This document shows, piece after piece, positions 1 to 9,523 of a stretch of DNA of 42,468 bases. The translations under genes and the position numbers were made by a program. The notes under the pieces are model-generated. The model saw nothing but the letters and a program-made list of their open reading frames with translations. It made no database searches and was not told the DNA's origin. Origin of the DNA: Pseudomonadota bacterium (GTDB lineage: Bacteria; Desulfobacterota; Anaeroferrophillalia; Anaeroferrophillales; Anaeroferrophillaceae); NCBI GenBank assembly GCA_034660915.1, contig JAYEKE010000079.1, positions 1 to 42,468 of the forward strand, in the 5' to 3' direction. Each line of letters opens with the position of its first letter. The stretch's first letter is position 1.

Positions 1-837
1 CAGAAGCGTAAATATGTGCCGCTCCTGTGTAATGGTGAGTATTCCGCCGGTTCTTTTGGCCTGACGGAATCCATGGCCGGCTCCGACCTTGGGGGAATGA
101 AGACCTCGGCAGTCAAGGAAGGTGATTGCTATCGACTGAACGGCAGCAAGATATTTATTACCAGTGCTGAGTATGCCGGAGTGATTATTGTCTGGGCGGT
201 CACCAATAGAAAAATTCAGCGAACCCGCAGGATCAGTGCCTTTCTGGTGGAAAAAGATACTCCGGGATTGTCGATCGGTAAAGCGGAAGAAAAAATGGGA
301 CAGCGGGGGTCAGCTACCAACGAAGTTATTCTAGATGATTGCCTGGTACCGGCGGAAAATCTGTTGGGCAGTGAGGGCGACGGTTTCAGGATTGCCTTGA
401 TGGCTCTGGATGGCGGGCGTATCGGTATTGGTTCCATGGCCATCGGTATCGGCCTGGAGGCCATGGACTATGCCAGGGATTACTCTCGTGAAAGGATGCA
501 GTTTGATCAGCCCATTGCCTCTTTTCAGGCAGTTCAATGGCAGCTTGCCGACAGATATGCCGAATTGCAGAGTGCCCATCTGATGGTTTTGCTGGCAGCT
601 TCGTTAAAGCAGCAGAAAAAACCTTTTACCAGGGAAGCCTCCATGGGCAAGCTGCTGGCCACTGAAGGGGCTAACAAGGCCTGTTACAGTGCGGTTCAGA
701 TCTTGGGGGGTAACGGTTATATTGCCGAATATCCGGTTGAGCGACTCTATCGGGATGCCCGGGTAACTACCATCTATGAGGGAACTTCAGAGATACAGCG
801 TCTGGTTATTGCCCGTCATATTCTTGGTGAGTTTTAA
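1..837 (+). CDS. Acyl-CoA dehydrogenase, 5'-truncated by the window edge
   Basis: This is the C-terminal 278 residues of an FAD-dependent acyl-CoA dehydrogenase, which introduces the alpha-beta double bond in acyl-CoA and passes electrons to ETF. The reading frame is open from base 1, so the gene begins upstream; the family is about 380 residues, so roughly 100 are missing. Visible signatures are GLTE-SMAGSD (substrate/FAD region), the QILGGNGY segment, and YEGTSEIQ near the C-terminus, whose Glu is the usual catalytic base. It ends 69 bp before methylmalonyl-CoA mutase on the same strand, so the two are probably co-transcribed in short-chain or branched acyl-CoA metabolism. The exact substrate cannot be read from the sequence. 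Confidence 0.93.
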   Translation, partial: QKRKYVPLLCNGEYSAGSFGLTESMAGSDLGGMKTSAVKEGDCYRLNGSKIFITSAEYAGVIIVWAVTNRKIQRTRRISAFLVEKDTPGLSIGKAEEKMGQRGSATNEVILDDCLVPAENLLGSEGDGFRIALMALDGGRIGIGSMAIGIGLEAMDYARDYSRERMQFDQPIASFQAVQWQLADRYAELQSAHLMVLLAASLKQQKKPFTREASMGKLLATEGANKACYSAVQILGGNGYIAEYPVERLYRDARVTTIYEGTSEIQRLVIARHILGEF

Positions 838-906
838 CAATTAGCTGAATTGACCGAAGATGAAAGTCCTTCCAAAGGATGAATAAACTTTCAGGAGGAA
901 AGACTT

Positions 907-2583
907 ATGAGTGGTGAAAAGAAATTTGATCAAACTGATGAAAGGCGGCAAGCCTGGGAAGCTATCTATGCTAAAGCAGTTAAAAAATACCCTGAACGCT
1001 TGCCGCAGTTTACCACTTTATCCAATGAACCCATAAAAAAATTATATACTCCTGAAGATCTTGCCGGCTTCAGTTATCAGGATGAACTGGGTTATCCCGG
1101 TGAATATCCTTACACCAGGGGCGTCCAGCCTACCATGTATCGTGGCCGTTTATGGACCATGCGTCAGTTTGCCGGTCTTGGGGGAGCTGAGGAAACTAAT
1201 GCCCGTTTTCATTACCTGATGGAACATGGTGAAACCGGTTTGAGCACTGCATTTGATATGCCGACTTTGATGGGATATGATTCTGACAGTCCCATGGCCC
1301 GGGGGGAAGTCGGTAAGTGTGGGGTGGCCATTGATACCCTGGCTGACATGGAAATTCTTTTTGACCGGATTCCCATGGACCAGGTGACCACTTCCATGAC
1401 CATTAATCCTCCGGCTTCTATTCTGCTGGCCATGTATGTGGCAGTGGCGGAAAAACAGGGGGTGGGCAGAGATAAGATCGGCGGGACGATCCAAAATGAT
1501 ATGCTGAAGGAATTTATCGCCCAGAAAACCTTCATGCTGCCGCCGGAACCATCCATGCGGATCATTGTTGATACGGTTGAGTACTGTACCAAAGAGGTTC
1601 CGCGCTGGAATACCATCAGTATCAGTGGTTATCATATCCGGGAAGCCGGATCTACCGCCGCTCAGGAACTGGCTTTTACTCTGGCAGATGGTATCGGTTA
1701 TGTACAGGCCTGTATAGATCGGGGACTGGATGTTGATGACTTTGCTCCCCGGCTTTCCTTCTTTTTCAATGCCCATCTCGATTTTTTTGAGGAAATTGCC
1801 AAATATCGTGCGGCTCGCCGCATCTGGGCCCGGGTGATGAAAAACCGCTTCAAGGCAAAGGACCAGCGTTCCATGATGCTTCGCTTTCACACCCAGACCG
1901 CCGGTTGTTCCCTGACCGCCCAGCAACCATACAACAACGTTGTGCGTACTGCTTGTGAAGGGTTGTCAGCTGTTCTGGGCGGAACCCAGTCGCTGCATAC
2001 CAACTCCCTGGATGAAGTCCTTTCCTTGCCAACGGAACATGCAGTTACCATCGCCCTGCGGACCCAGCAGATTATTGGCGAAGAGATTGGGGTAACCAAT
2101 ACCATTGATCCTCTGGCCGGGTCCTATTTTGTTGAATCACTGACCAATGAGATAGAAGGACTGGCTCTGGAATATATTAATAAAATTGATGACATGGGTG
2201 GCATCCTTAAAGCGATTGAAATGGGCTATCCTCAGAAGGAAATTGCTGATGCCGCCTATACCTACCAGAAACAGGTGGATGACGGAGAGAAGATTGTTGT
2301 CGGGGTTAATAAATATCAGATGGACGACAGTCTGCCGATTGAGCTGCTGAGAATTGATGAAGTGGTTGAAAAGCGCCAACTGCAGCGTTTGCAGAAGATT
2401 AAGGATACCCGGGACAGTGCCAAGGTACAAAACTGTCTTCAGGCTATTGAAGCAGCTTCTAAAAACGGGGAAAATCTTATGCCTCATCTGCTTGAGGCAG
2501 TAAAATCGTATGTGAGCCAGCAGGAAATATGTGATACCTGGCGGCGGGTTTTTGGTCGTTACAGTGATCCGGGGATGTTTTAG
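907..2583 (+). CDS. mcmA: Methylmalonyl-CoA mutase, large (catalytic) subunit
   Basis: Interconverts (R)-methylmalonyl-CoA and succinyl-CoA by an adenosylcobalamin radical mechanism, the step linking propionyl-CoA to the TCA cycle. The 558 residues form the TIM-barrel half only, ending near RYSDPGMF without a B12 domain; that domain is the next gene. Recognisable blocks are [15 protein letters not shown] (residues about 76-90), [26 protein letters not shown] with Arg218, and [11 protein letters not shown]. Tyr78 and Arg218 sit where methylmalonyl-specific mutases have Tyr and Arg (isobutyryl-CoA mutases have Phe and Gln), so methylmalonyl-CoA is the likely substrate. An AGGAGG ribosome site at 893-898 supports the ATG at 907. 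No MeaB chaperone gene is next to it. Confidence 0.96.
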   Translation: MSGEKKFDQTDERRQAWEAIYAKAVKKYPERLPQFTTLSNEPIKKLYTPEDLAGFSYQDELGYPGEYPYTRGVQPTMYRGRLWTMRQFAGLGGAEETNARFHYLMEHGETGLSTAFDMPTLMGYDSDSPMARGEVGKCGVAIDTLADMEILFDRIPMDQVTTSMTINPPASILLAMYVAVAEKQGVGRDKIGGTIQNDMLKEFIAQKTFMLPPEPSMRIIVDTVEYCTKEVPRWNTISISGYHIREAGSTAAQELAFTLADGIGYVQACIDRGLDVDDFAPRLSFFFNAHLDFFEEIAKYRAARRIWARVMKNRFKAKDQRSMMLRFHTQTAGCSLTAQQPYNNVVRTACEGLSAVLGGTQSLHTNSLDEVLSLPTEHAVTIALRTQQIIGEEIGVTNTIDPLAGSYFVESLTNEIEGLALEYINKIDDMGGILKAIEMGYPQKEIADAAYTYQKQVDDGEKIVVGVNKYQMDDSLPIELLRIDEVVEKRQLQRLQKIKDTRDSAKVQNCLQAIEAASKNGENLMPHLLEAVKSYVSQQEICDTWRRVFGRYSDPGMF

Positions 2584-2634
2584 TGCCTTACAGAAATTTG
2601 GGTTGCGGAAGTAGCCCCGCATTAGGAGTTATTC

Positions 2635-3033
2635 ATGGGTGAAAATAAAATAAAAGTTTTGATTGGGAAACCTGGCCTTGATGGTCATGACCGTGGGGCA
2701 AAAGTAGTTGCCAGGGCTTTGCGGGATGCAGGTTTTGAAGTGGTCTATACCGGCTTGCATCAGACTCCGGAACAGATTGTCGCCACGGCAATTCAGGAAG
2801 ATGTTGATGTGATTGGAGTGAGCAGCCTGGCGGGTGCCCATATGTATCTTTTTCCCCGGATTCTCGAATTGCTTAAAGAACAGGGAGCAGAGGATATACC
2901 GGTTTTCGGTGGTGGTATCATTCCTGATGATGAGATTGATTTGCTGAAAAAGGCCGGAATAAAAGCAATTTTTACCCCTGGATCTCCAGTACGGGCAACG
3001 GTTGATTGGATCAGGACAAACCTTGGCAAATAG
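2635..3033 (+). CDS. Methylmalonyl-CoA mutase, cobalamin-binding small subunit
   Basis: A stand-alone B12-binding domain of 132 residues. It carries the base-off/His-on signature DxHxxG as DGHDRG (Asp16, His18, Gly21), followed by the expected SSLAGAHM and [10 protein letters not shown] loops that line the nucleotide tail. It begins 51 bp after the large subunit with an AGGAG ribosome site and should complete the holoenzyme in trans. Splitting the mutase into about 560 + 130 residues is common in archaea and several bacterial phyla. A strong terminator follows, closing the operon. Confidence 0.95.
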   Translation: MGENKIKVLIGKPGLDGHDRGAKVVARALRDAGFEVVYTGLHQTPEQIVATAIQEDVDVIGVSSLAGAHMYLFPRILELLKEQGAEDIPVFGGGIIPDDEIDLLKKAGIKAIFTPGSPVRATVDWIRTNLGK

Positions 3034-3066
3034 TTAGCAGTTTTTTTTAAAAATATGTTGGCAGTA

Positions 3067-3100
3067 AACGGGTATTCTCTTTAAGAATGCCCGTTTTTTT
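3067..3100 (+). terminator. Rho-independent terminator of the mutase operon
   Basis: A 12-bp stem (AACGGGTATTCT pairing with AGAATGCCCGTT, one G-U pair) with a 5-nt loop is followed by a run of T. It lies 34 bp after the small-subunit stop and before the convergent M48 peptidase gene. Confidence 0.88.
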
Positions 3101-3154
3101 AATTCATTATTTTGAAGTGCTTCAAGGTCAGGAGTCTAAATGTCTTAAACCTGA

Positions 3155-4735
3155 TCAGTTATGAATTTTCCTTGGCCAGAAAATCCTCAGGTTGCTGGAA
3201 GATGAATTGGTGAACCAACTGGTGCAGATAACTGAAGCAATTATGTTGGAAGGTTGCCGGTTGATGGATGAAGAATCCCGAGAATCCTTCGGGTAGGCTG
3301 GAATAATTTTCAGCTTCATTGTCACCGGTAATGGTTGCCGTAGACCAAATTTTCCCGTCAGTCCATTGTAGCCGGCGAGAGTTTCCGCGTTTGCTGCCGA
3401 ATCCAGCAGACTTTCCGCTATTCTCACCAGGGTGTCTCCTTTGTGTACCTGATAGAGCCCGATTCTGGGAAGTTTAATTGCTTCTGCTGCCTTTCTGGTC
3501 AGCAGGCTGAGGTGGCCGGAGATGTATCCAGGTTTTTGGGTTTGTCCCGTCAGCGCCAGGAACAGGTAGCCTAATTTCTGCCGTGAAATTGCCGTTATTT
3601 TTAATCGCTGCCATCTGCCCCGCTTATCTTTTACCTCATATTTTCTGACCATGGCCACCTGTTGATCGATGTTAATTTCTTTTTCTGAGAGCAGCCTGGT
3701 GGTATATTTTTCCATGAATGCGTCAGTCAAGGCATCAGGTTGCAGGTGACGATCAAGCTCCCGGTAAAGGAAAACCAGTTCTTGCTGACTATCACTGTTG
3801 AGAACAAAACCATTTTTTACTGACTTCAGCTCCATACCCTCGGAAATACTGAAACGCAAACGGCAAAAAACATTTGTATACCTTTTGCCGACTACGAATC
3901 CGGCTTTTTCACCCGGACCGAACAACATGCCATCAATAGCGTTTAAGTATGTCTTTTGGTTGATGGTTTTTGCCTGCGGATATTGACGCAAAAGGTTTTT
4001 AGCTAAAAAAGATGTACTGGCAACTCTTTCCGAGGTGAGTGGATGGGAGGCCATAATAGCTTCCATCGCCGAGGGCTCATGACTGTGAAGTTGCCGCAAC
4101 CGCTGGAGAAAAACGCTCATCTGCCGGGGGTCATAACCAGCCCTGGCCATGTACTTGGTTCCCAGTTCATCCGCTTGATGTTCCTGATTGCGGCTGTATT
4201 TCTGGCTGATGAGTCCCAGCAACTGTCCACTAACGTTCTGCCAGATGGAGGAACCGGTTGCCGCTCCCACAGCGGCAACCAGAATATTCATCCCTACCGT
4301 TGACTGCAGCCGCTTCATATTATGCCGGGCGTTGACATGTCCCAGTTCATGTCCCATAACTCCGGCCAGTTGGGCTTCGTTATTCATCTCTGCCAGCAAT
4401 CCCCGGCTGACATACACATAACCTCCAGGCAAGGCAAAGGCGTTGATGATCGGAGAATCAATGAGAGTAAAATGATACGGAATATCCTGCCGTTCACAAT
4501 GGACGGTCAGCCGTTTTCCGATGGCAGAAATATATGCCTGTAATTTGGGATCATTGTAATAGCCGAATTTTTCCAGAACCTGAGGATGGGCTTTTTTGCC
4601 CATACTTACTTCCTGCTCCGAACTGTAAAGCATGACTTCGTGTGATCCACTAACAGGGTTAACCGAGCAGGCAGGTAATAAAAATAACATGACCAGACAG
4701 ATAATGGTAGCGATGAGAAAATTTTTTATTTGCAT
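3155..4735 (-). CDS. M48-family metalloprotease lipoprotein with C-terminal LysM domain
   Basis: Predicted periplasmic, lipid-anchored zinc peptidase of the BepA/YfgC-like group, typically involved in outer-membrane protein quality control. From the ATG at 4735 the protein has 526 residues. It has a signal peptide ending in the lipobox LLPAC (Cys23), the zinc motif HELGH (residues 129-133), and the third zinc ligand Glu185 in the QEHQADELG segment. Residues about 435-485 form a LysM peptidoglycan-binding domain (YQVHKGDTLVRIAESLL). An earlier in-frame ATG at 4771 would add 12 residues before the signal peptide; the later start gives a more normal signal sequence. It is divergent from dapL and convergent with the mutase operon. 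Confidence 0.9.
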   Translation of the reverse strand: MQIKNFLIATIICLVMLFLLPACSVNPVSGSHEVMLYSSEQEVSMGKKAHPQVLEKFGYYNDPKLQAYISAIGKRLTVHCERQDIPYHFTLIDSPIINAFALPGGYVYVSRGLLAEMNNEAQLAGVMGHELGHVNARHNMKRLQSTVGMNILVAAVGAATGSSIWQNVSGQLLGLISQKYSRNQEHQADELGTKYMARAGYDPRQMSVFLQRLRQLHSHEPSAMEAIMASHPLTSERVASTSFLAKNLLRQYPQAKTINQKTYLNAIDGMLFGPGEKAGFVVGKRYTNVFCRLRFSISEGMELKSVKNGFVLNSDSQQELVFLYRELDRHLQPDALTDAFMEKYTTRLLSEKEINIDQQVAMVRKYEVKDKRGRWQRLKITAISRQKLGYLFLALTGQTQKPGYISGHLSLLTRKAAEAIKLPRIGLYQVHKGDTLVRIAESLLDSAANAETLAGYNGLTGKFGLRQPLPVTMKLKIIPAYPKDSRDSSSINRQPSNIIASVICTSWFTNSSSSNLRIFWPRKIHN

Positions 4736-4948
4736 GGCTTTCACCAGGTCATGGTAATGGATATATTTCATTCTTTTACCAGACCATATTTATCCAGTAG
4801 TTTCAAGAAAAATTTTCTTGCCGTCAAGCCGGTAATTCTGGGAAAAAACTTGCAAGCTGTTGGTGAATTTGCTAGTAAACAAAGCATCTTAGGGCTCACG
4901 CAAAAAGAAATATCATAAATTGAATGATGAATGAAGAAGGAGAAAATT

Positions 4949-6127
4949 GTGCCATCACCTTTTACCATAAACTATGCTGAGCGGATTAATACGCTGCCAC
5001 CTTATCTGTTTGCCGCCATTGATCAGAAAAAAGCTGAAGTCAAGGCTCGGGGCATTGATATTATTGATCTGGGAGTGGGAGATCCTGATTTGCCGACCCC
5101 GGCTCACATAGTCAGTGCCTTACAGCAGGCGGCAGCTAAAAAGGAGAATCATCAGTATCCCTCATACGTGGGAATGCCGTCATTCCGTGAAGCCGCCGCC
5201 CAATGGCTTAATCGACGGTTTGAAATTGACTGTGATCCAGCCAGTGAGATACTGTCACTGATCGGTTCAAAGGAAGGGATTGCTCATATTCCGTTGGCTT
5301 TTGTTAATCCCGGTGATTACGTTCTGGTCCCCGATCCAGGATATCCGGTTTATGCGGTTGCCACTGGTTTTGCCGGGGGGGTTGTCCATAAAATGCCGCT
5401 GTTGGAAGAAAATGGATTTTTGCCGGATCTTCAGACAATTCCGGAAGACATTGCCAATCGGGCCAAACTCATGTTTATTAATTATCCCAACAATCCTACC
5501 GGTGCGGTTGCCGATCAGAATTTTTTTGAGCAGGTGATAATCTTTGCCCGCCGGCATAATATCATAGTCTGTCATGATTCTGCCTATACCGAACTGGCCT
5601 ACAATGACTATCGTCCGTTAAGCTTTCTCGAGGTTCCGGGAGCTAAAGAGGTGGGGATAGAATTTCATTCCCTCTCCAAAACCTATAATATGACCGGCTG
5701 GCGTATAGGTTTTGCCGCCGGCAAAGCTGAGGTTGTCAAGGGGTTGGGGAAAGTAAAAACCAACATCGATTCCGGAGCTTTTCAGGCCATACAGGAGGCG
5801 GCGATTGTTGCCTTGAGCGCTGATCAGCATTGTGTGGTCGAATTGTGCCGCATCTATCAACATCGTCAGGAGATGATGGTGAATGCCCTGAAAAAAGCTG
5901 GTCTTACTCTTTCAGTTCCCAAGGCAACATTTTATCTATGGATCAAAAATCCTGTGGGCATGGATTCTGCCGGCGTTGCTGCCATGCTGCTCGAACAGGC
6001 TGGGGTGGTGGTAACCCCAGGGAATGGTTTCGGCGATGCGGGTGAGGGATACTTTCGTATTTCCCTTACGGTTCCCGAGGCGAGGCTGCAGGAAGCCGGG
6101 GAACGGATTATCAAGGCTATCGGATAA
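4949..6127 (+). CDS. dapL: LL-diaminopimelate aminotransferase (PLP fold type I)
   Basis: Predicted to convert tetrahydrodipicolinate directly to LL-diaminopimelate for lysine and peptidoglycan synthesis. It is a class I/II aminotransferase with [12 protein letters not shown] near the N-terminus, [10 protein letters not shown] in the middle, and [14 protein letters not shown] containing the PLP-binding Lys. Length about 392 residues fits DapL. The GTG at 4949 is preferred over the in-frame ATG at 4931 because an AAGGAG ribosome site lies between them, 7 bp before the GTG. Related aminotransferases (aspartate, alanine) look alike, so the exact amino donor/acceptor is family inference. A 17-nt palindrome (CAAGAAAA, one base, TTTTCTTG) lies in the divergent upstream region near 4804. 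Confidence 0.86.
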   Translation: MPSPFTINYAERINTLPPYLFAAIDQKKAEVKARGIDIIDLGVGDPDLPTPAHIVSALQQAAAKKENHQYPSYVGMPSFREAAAQWLNRRFEIDCDPASEILSLIGSKEGIAHIPLAFVNPGDYVLVPDPGYPVYAVATGFAGGVVHKMPLLEENGFLPDLQTIPEDIANRAKLMFINYPNNPTGAVADQNFFEQVIIFARRHNIIVCHDSAYTELAYNDYRPLSFLEVPGAKEVGIEFHSLSKTYNMTGWRIGFAAGKAEVVKGLGKVKTNIDSGAFQAIQEAAIVALSADQHCVVELCRIYQHRQEMMVNALKKAGLTLSVPKATFYLWIKNPVGMDSAGVAAMLLEQAGVVVTPGNGFGDAGEGYFRISLTVPEARLQEAGERIIKAIG

Positions 6128-6163
6128 GTTTTTTTCATGTTCAGATAATAAAGTGGGTATCCT

Positions 6164-6964
6164 ATGCGTAAATTATGCCAGTCTTTTATCCTTATATGTT
6201 TTCTTTTCTTCGCGGTTTCCGCCGGGGCGGCATCACTGACGGACGCACTGGTTTCTCTTTTTGATCAGGTGGAACAGAACCTGTACGGCAAGGGACAAAT
6301 TGTTTCCATTATCAAGGAAAAAAATGAAGCCATTCTTGAGTTTCCCGGTGGTTCTGTTCCCGGGGAAGGGGCTGAATTTCTGGTTTATGATGCCAGTACT
6401 CAGGATCAAAAAGATCCTGAGAAGGCCTTTAACCGAATATTTAAAGGAGTTGTCTCTGTTGTTGAGTCAGCGGGCAGTGTTTCCCGGGCTTTGATTGTCC
6501 GGCAGGAAAAAACATTTGCGATTGGAGACCAGATAATAATCCCTGCACCAATCATGGCTTATGTTGCACCACTAAAGAATCTGACCGGTTTTCTTCCTCT
6601 TACCCGTGAGGCGACGGAAGTTATGGCCTTGCAACTGGGTCGGTTTACGACCATGAAAATTTCAGGAATTCCCCAGATCAATCAGAATCTGATTGATCAA
6701 CTGCGGAATGAATTGCGTCGAGAAGGCCGCTATGGTTTGGTTATTCAACCTTACCTGATGGTCGTGAATGGCCAGAGCAAAGCCCAGCTTAAATTGATTT
6801 CACTGTTCAGTGGTCAATCTTTGGGGGTTCTATCCGAAGATTTTTTTGCTTTCCCTGGCCAGGGTCCAGGGCAGCCGGCAGTTCAGAATATCCCTCCTGT
6901 TTCTCCCTATCCGGGTCAGTATCCCCCGCCAAATCTTCCTGCCAGGATGCCTGCTGTCCGCTAA
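6164..6964 (+). CDS. Secreted protein of unknown function with proline-rich tail (FlgT-C-like?)
   Basis: A 266-residue protein with a clear signal peptide (hydrophobic run through residue ~20, then AGAAS). The segment GKGQIVSIIKEKNEAI followed by PGEGAEFLVYD resembles the small beta domain found at the end of FlgT-like and related periplasmic proteins. Residues about 165-225 predict a mixed alpha/beta domain, and the last 35 residues are rich in Pro, Gly and Gln. I do not recognise a firm family. It lies 36 bp after dapL and 26 bp before the malic-enzyme gene, so co-transcription is likely, but no functional link is evident. Confidence 0.65.
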   Translation: MRKLCQSFILICFLFFAVSAGAASLTDALVSLFDQVEQNLYGKGQIVSIIKEKNEAILEFPGGSVPGEGAEFLVYDASTQDQKDPEKAFNRIFKGVVSVVESAGSVSRALIVRQEKTFAIGDQIIIPAPIMAYVAPLKNLTGFLPLTREATEVMALQLGRFTTMKISGIPQINQNLIDQLRNELRREGRYGLVIQPYLMVVNGQSKAQLKLISLFSGQSLGVLSEDFFAFPGQGPGQPAVQNIPPVSPYPGQYPPPNLPARMPAVR

Positions 6965-6990
6965 TGCAAGTTGAAAGGAGTGCTTTTATC

Positions 6991-9519
6991 ATGGCCGTAG
7001 CTAAGAAATCGCTGGAATTACGTGAAAAACACCGAGGACTGATTGGGGTTCACAGCAAGGTGCCGATAAAGGACAACTCTGTACTGAGTCTGGTATATAC
7101 GCCCGGGGTTGGCGCCTGCTCTCAAGCGATTGCTGAGAATTCAGCAGATTCATTCCGCTATACCATGCGGGCCAACACCGTAGGTCTCCTTTCCAATGGC
7201 ACAGCCGTCTTTGGAATGGGTAATGTTGGTGCTGGAGCATCAATTCCCATGCTGGAAGGGGTTTCCGCGTTCTTCAAAAGTTTTGCCGGAATTGATGCCA
7301 TCCCTCTGGCAGTTAATTCTGCTGATCCTGCTGATTTTGTTGAAATTGCCCGGGTGATGGCTCCAACAATGGGTGGCATATGCCTTGAGGATATTGCTTC
7401 ACCGGATTGCTTTGCAATTGTGGAGCGATTGCAAAGGGCCGTTCGGCTGCCGGTTTTTCATAATGATCAGCATGGAGCTGCCATCGTCATCCTGGCAGCT
7501 CTGGCCAATAGTTTGAAACTGGCAGGCAAAAAACTGGAAGGTTGTAAAATAGTCATTAATGGTGCCGGGGCTGCCGGTGTGGCCCTGGCCCGCAGGCTGG
7601 CCAACTTGGGGGTGGGTGAGCTGATTCTTTGTGATCAGGCCGGGGCAATTTACCGCCATCGGACTGCCAACATGAACTGGGTAAAATCTGAACTTTCCTT
7701 TGTAACCAATAAATCCCATGTCAAAGGGACACTGGAAGAAGTTTTACCGGGAGCTGATGTTTTCATCGGTTTGTCAGTCAGTAAACTTTTGTCACCGGAG
7801 TGGATTAAAAAGATGGCGGCCAAGCCGATAATCTTTGCTCTGGCACTGCCTGAACCTGAGATTGACTACCTGGCTGCCAGAAAAGCCGGTGCTTTTATTG
7901 TGGCGACAGGTAATGTTAATCACCCTAATTATCTGACTTCGGCTCTGGCCTTCCCCGGATTTTTTCGGGGAGCGCTGGATGCTGCTGCCTGGAGGATTAC
8001 CAACTCCATGGAAATGGCGGCAGTAAAGGCTATTCAGGAGCATGTGCCTGACAACCTCCTGAGCGAGGTTAATATTACCCCCCGGCTTATTGATTTCAGC
8101 CTGGCGCCGGAAATTGCCCGGCAGGTGGCAATGGCTGCCGTGGCTGAAAAGGTAAACCGCAAAAAAGTTGAACCTGATCAGGTGCGGGACAGACTGCTGC
8201 GGTACGTATATGAAGGAGAATTGGCTATTCTTCCGGTTCCAGACAGAGGAAAAAAACGGGCTGAGGTTATACCTTCAGTTGATGAACAATCGCTGGAACT
8301 ACATAAACGTTATATGGGGGTAGTGGGTATTGAGGGTAAAATTCCGGTCAAGGATATCCATCTAGCTTCCATCCTTTATTCAGCTGCCGGGGTTTCTGAT
8401 TCCTGTAAACTGATTATGAACGATCCGGATAAACTCTATGATTTAACCGTTAAAAGCAATTTGGTGGCGGTAGTTTCCGATGGCTCCGCGGTTCTTGGCT
8501 TGGGTAATATTGGCCCCCGGGCGGCTTTGCCGGTGATGGAAGGCAAAGCTGTTTTATTCAAAACTTTTGGGGGAGTGGAGGCCTTGCCTATTTGTATTGA
8601 TACTCAGAATGTTGATGAAATTGTTCGGGTGGTAGAAGCCATTTCACCAGTTTTTGGCGGCATCAACCTCGAAGATATTTCGGCTCCCCGTTGCTTTGAA
8701 ATAGAAAAAATCCTGCGGCAGAAACTCGACATTCCGGTATTTCATGATGATCAGCATGGCACGGCGGTTATTGCCCTGGCTGGAATGATAAACGCTTTGA
8801 AAATTGTTGGTAAAGATGCTGACAAAATTAAAGTTGTGGTTAATGGGGCGGGTGCCGGTGCCACGGCGGTTACCAAGCTCTTGTTAAGTGCCGGGATTAA
8901 AAACATCATCATGTGTGACACTGTCGGGTCTATTTATGATGGTCGCCAGGAGCGGATGAATCCTTACAAGCAGGAGATGGCCCGGCTGACCAACCCGGAT
9001 AAATTGCGGGGGAAATTGGCCAAAGTGATCAAAAACGCTGATGCTTTTGTCGGCCTTTCCAAACCTGAAACCCTGACGGTTGCCATGATCAAAAGCATGG
9101 CTGCCAATCCCATTGTTTTTGCGCTCGCAAACCCGATACCGGAAATCATGCCGGATAAAGCTTTTGCGGCTGGGGCTAAAGTAGTGGCCACTGGTCGCTC
9201 TGATTTTCCCAATCAGGTGAATAACTCCCTGGCTTTTCCCGGCATTTTTCGCGGAGCTTTGGATGTCAGAGCCTGCCAGATTGATGATCGGATGAAAATA
9301 GCTGCGGCTCATGCTATTGCGGCCATGGTAACCGAGGAAGATTTAGCCAAAGGAACGATTATCCCCTCGGCAATGAACCTGGCGGTCCCGCCGCAGGTGG
9401 CGGCCGCGGTTGCCGAAGCGGCAATAAAAGGCAAGATGGCCCGCCGACAGCTTGATCCCGAGGATATCCGCAATAATACCCATGATTATCTTTATGAAGG
9501 GATATTGCGGATTTTGTAA
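6991..9519 (+). CDS. Tandem fusion of two malic-enzyme modules; N-terminal module degenerate
   Basis: Predicted NAD(P)-dependent malic enzyme (malate to pyruvate + CO2) of unusual architecture: two complete MaeB-type modules in one chain instead of one module or ME-phosphotransacetylase. Numbering below is from the in-frame ATG at 6964; the ATG at 6991 is preferred because AAAGGAG lies 10 bp before it. Module 2 (about 440-851) keeps Lys528 (MEGKAV), the LEDISAP metal site, HDDQHGT with Asp595 and Asp596, the GAGAGA Rossmann loop, Asn723 (ANPIPEI) and Asn753-Asn754 (VNNSLAFPG). At the aligned positions module 1 (about 15-430) has Val100, Asn167, Leu295 and Thr325-Ser326, although it keeps the GAGAAG nucleotide loop and LEDIASP. 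Module 1 is therefore probably non-catalytic, perhaps regulatory or structural. Module 2 itself has an altered YSPGVA-type loop (YSAAGVS). The stop codon is part of the target duplication of the mobile repeat that follows. Confidence 0.9.
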   Translation: MAVAKKSLELREKHRGLIGVHSKVPIKDNSVLSLVYTPGVGACSQAIAENSADSFRYTMRANTVGLLSNGTAVFGMGNVGAGASIPMLEGVSAFFKSFAGIDAIPLAVNSADPADFVEIARVMAPTMGGICLEDIASPDCFAIVERLQRAVRLPVFHNDQHGAAIVILAALANSLKLAGKKLEGCKIVINGAGAAGVALARRLANLGVGELILCDQAGAIYRHRTANMNWVKSELSFVTNKSHVKGTLEEVLPGADVFIGLSVSKLLSPEWIKKMAAKPIIFALALPEPEIDYLAARKAGAFIVATGNVNHPNYLTSALAFPGFFRGALDAAAWRITNSMEMAAVKAIQEHVPDNLLSEVNITPRLIDFSLAPEIARQVAMAAVAEKVNRKKVEPDQVRDRLLRYVYEGELAILPVPDRGKKRAEVIPSVDEQSLELHKRYMGVVGIEGKIPVKDIHLASILYSAAGVSDSCKLIMNDPDKLYDLTVKSNLVAVVSDGSAVLGLGNIGPRAALPVMEGKAVLFKTFGGVEALPICIDTQNVDEIVRVVEAISPVFGGINLEDISAPRCFEIEKILRQKLDIPVFHDDQHGTAVIALAGMINALKIVGKDADKIKVVVNGAGAGATAVTKLLLSAGIKNIIMCDTVGSIYDGRQERMNPYKQEMARLTNPDKLRGKLAKVIKNADAFVGLSKPETLTVAMIKSMAANPIVFALANPIPEIMPDKAFAAGAKVVATGRSDFPNQVNNSLAFPGIFRGALDVRACQIDDRMKIAAAHAIAAMVTEEDLAKGTIIPSAMNLAVPPQVAAAVAEAAIKGKMARRQLDPEDIRNNTHDYLYEGILRIL

Positions 9520-9523
9520 GTAT

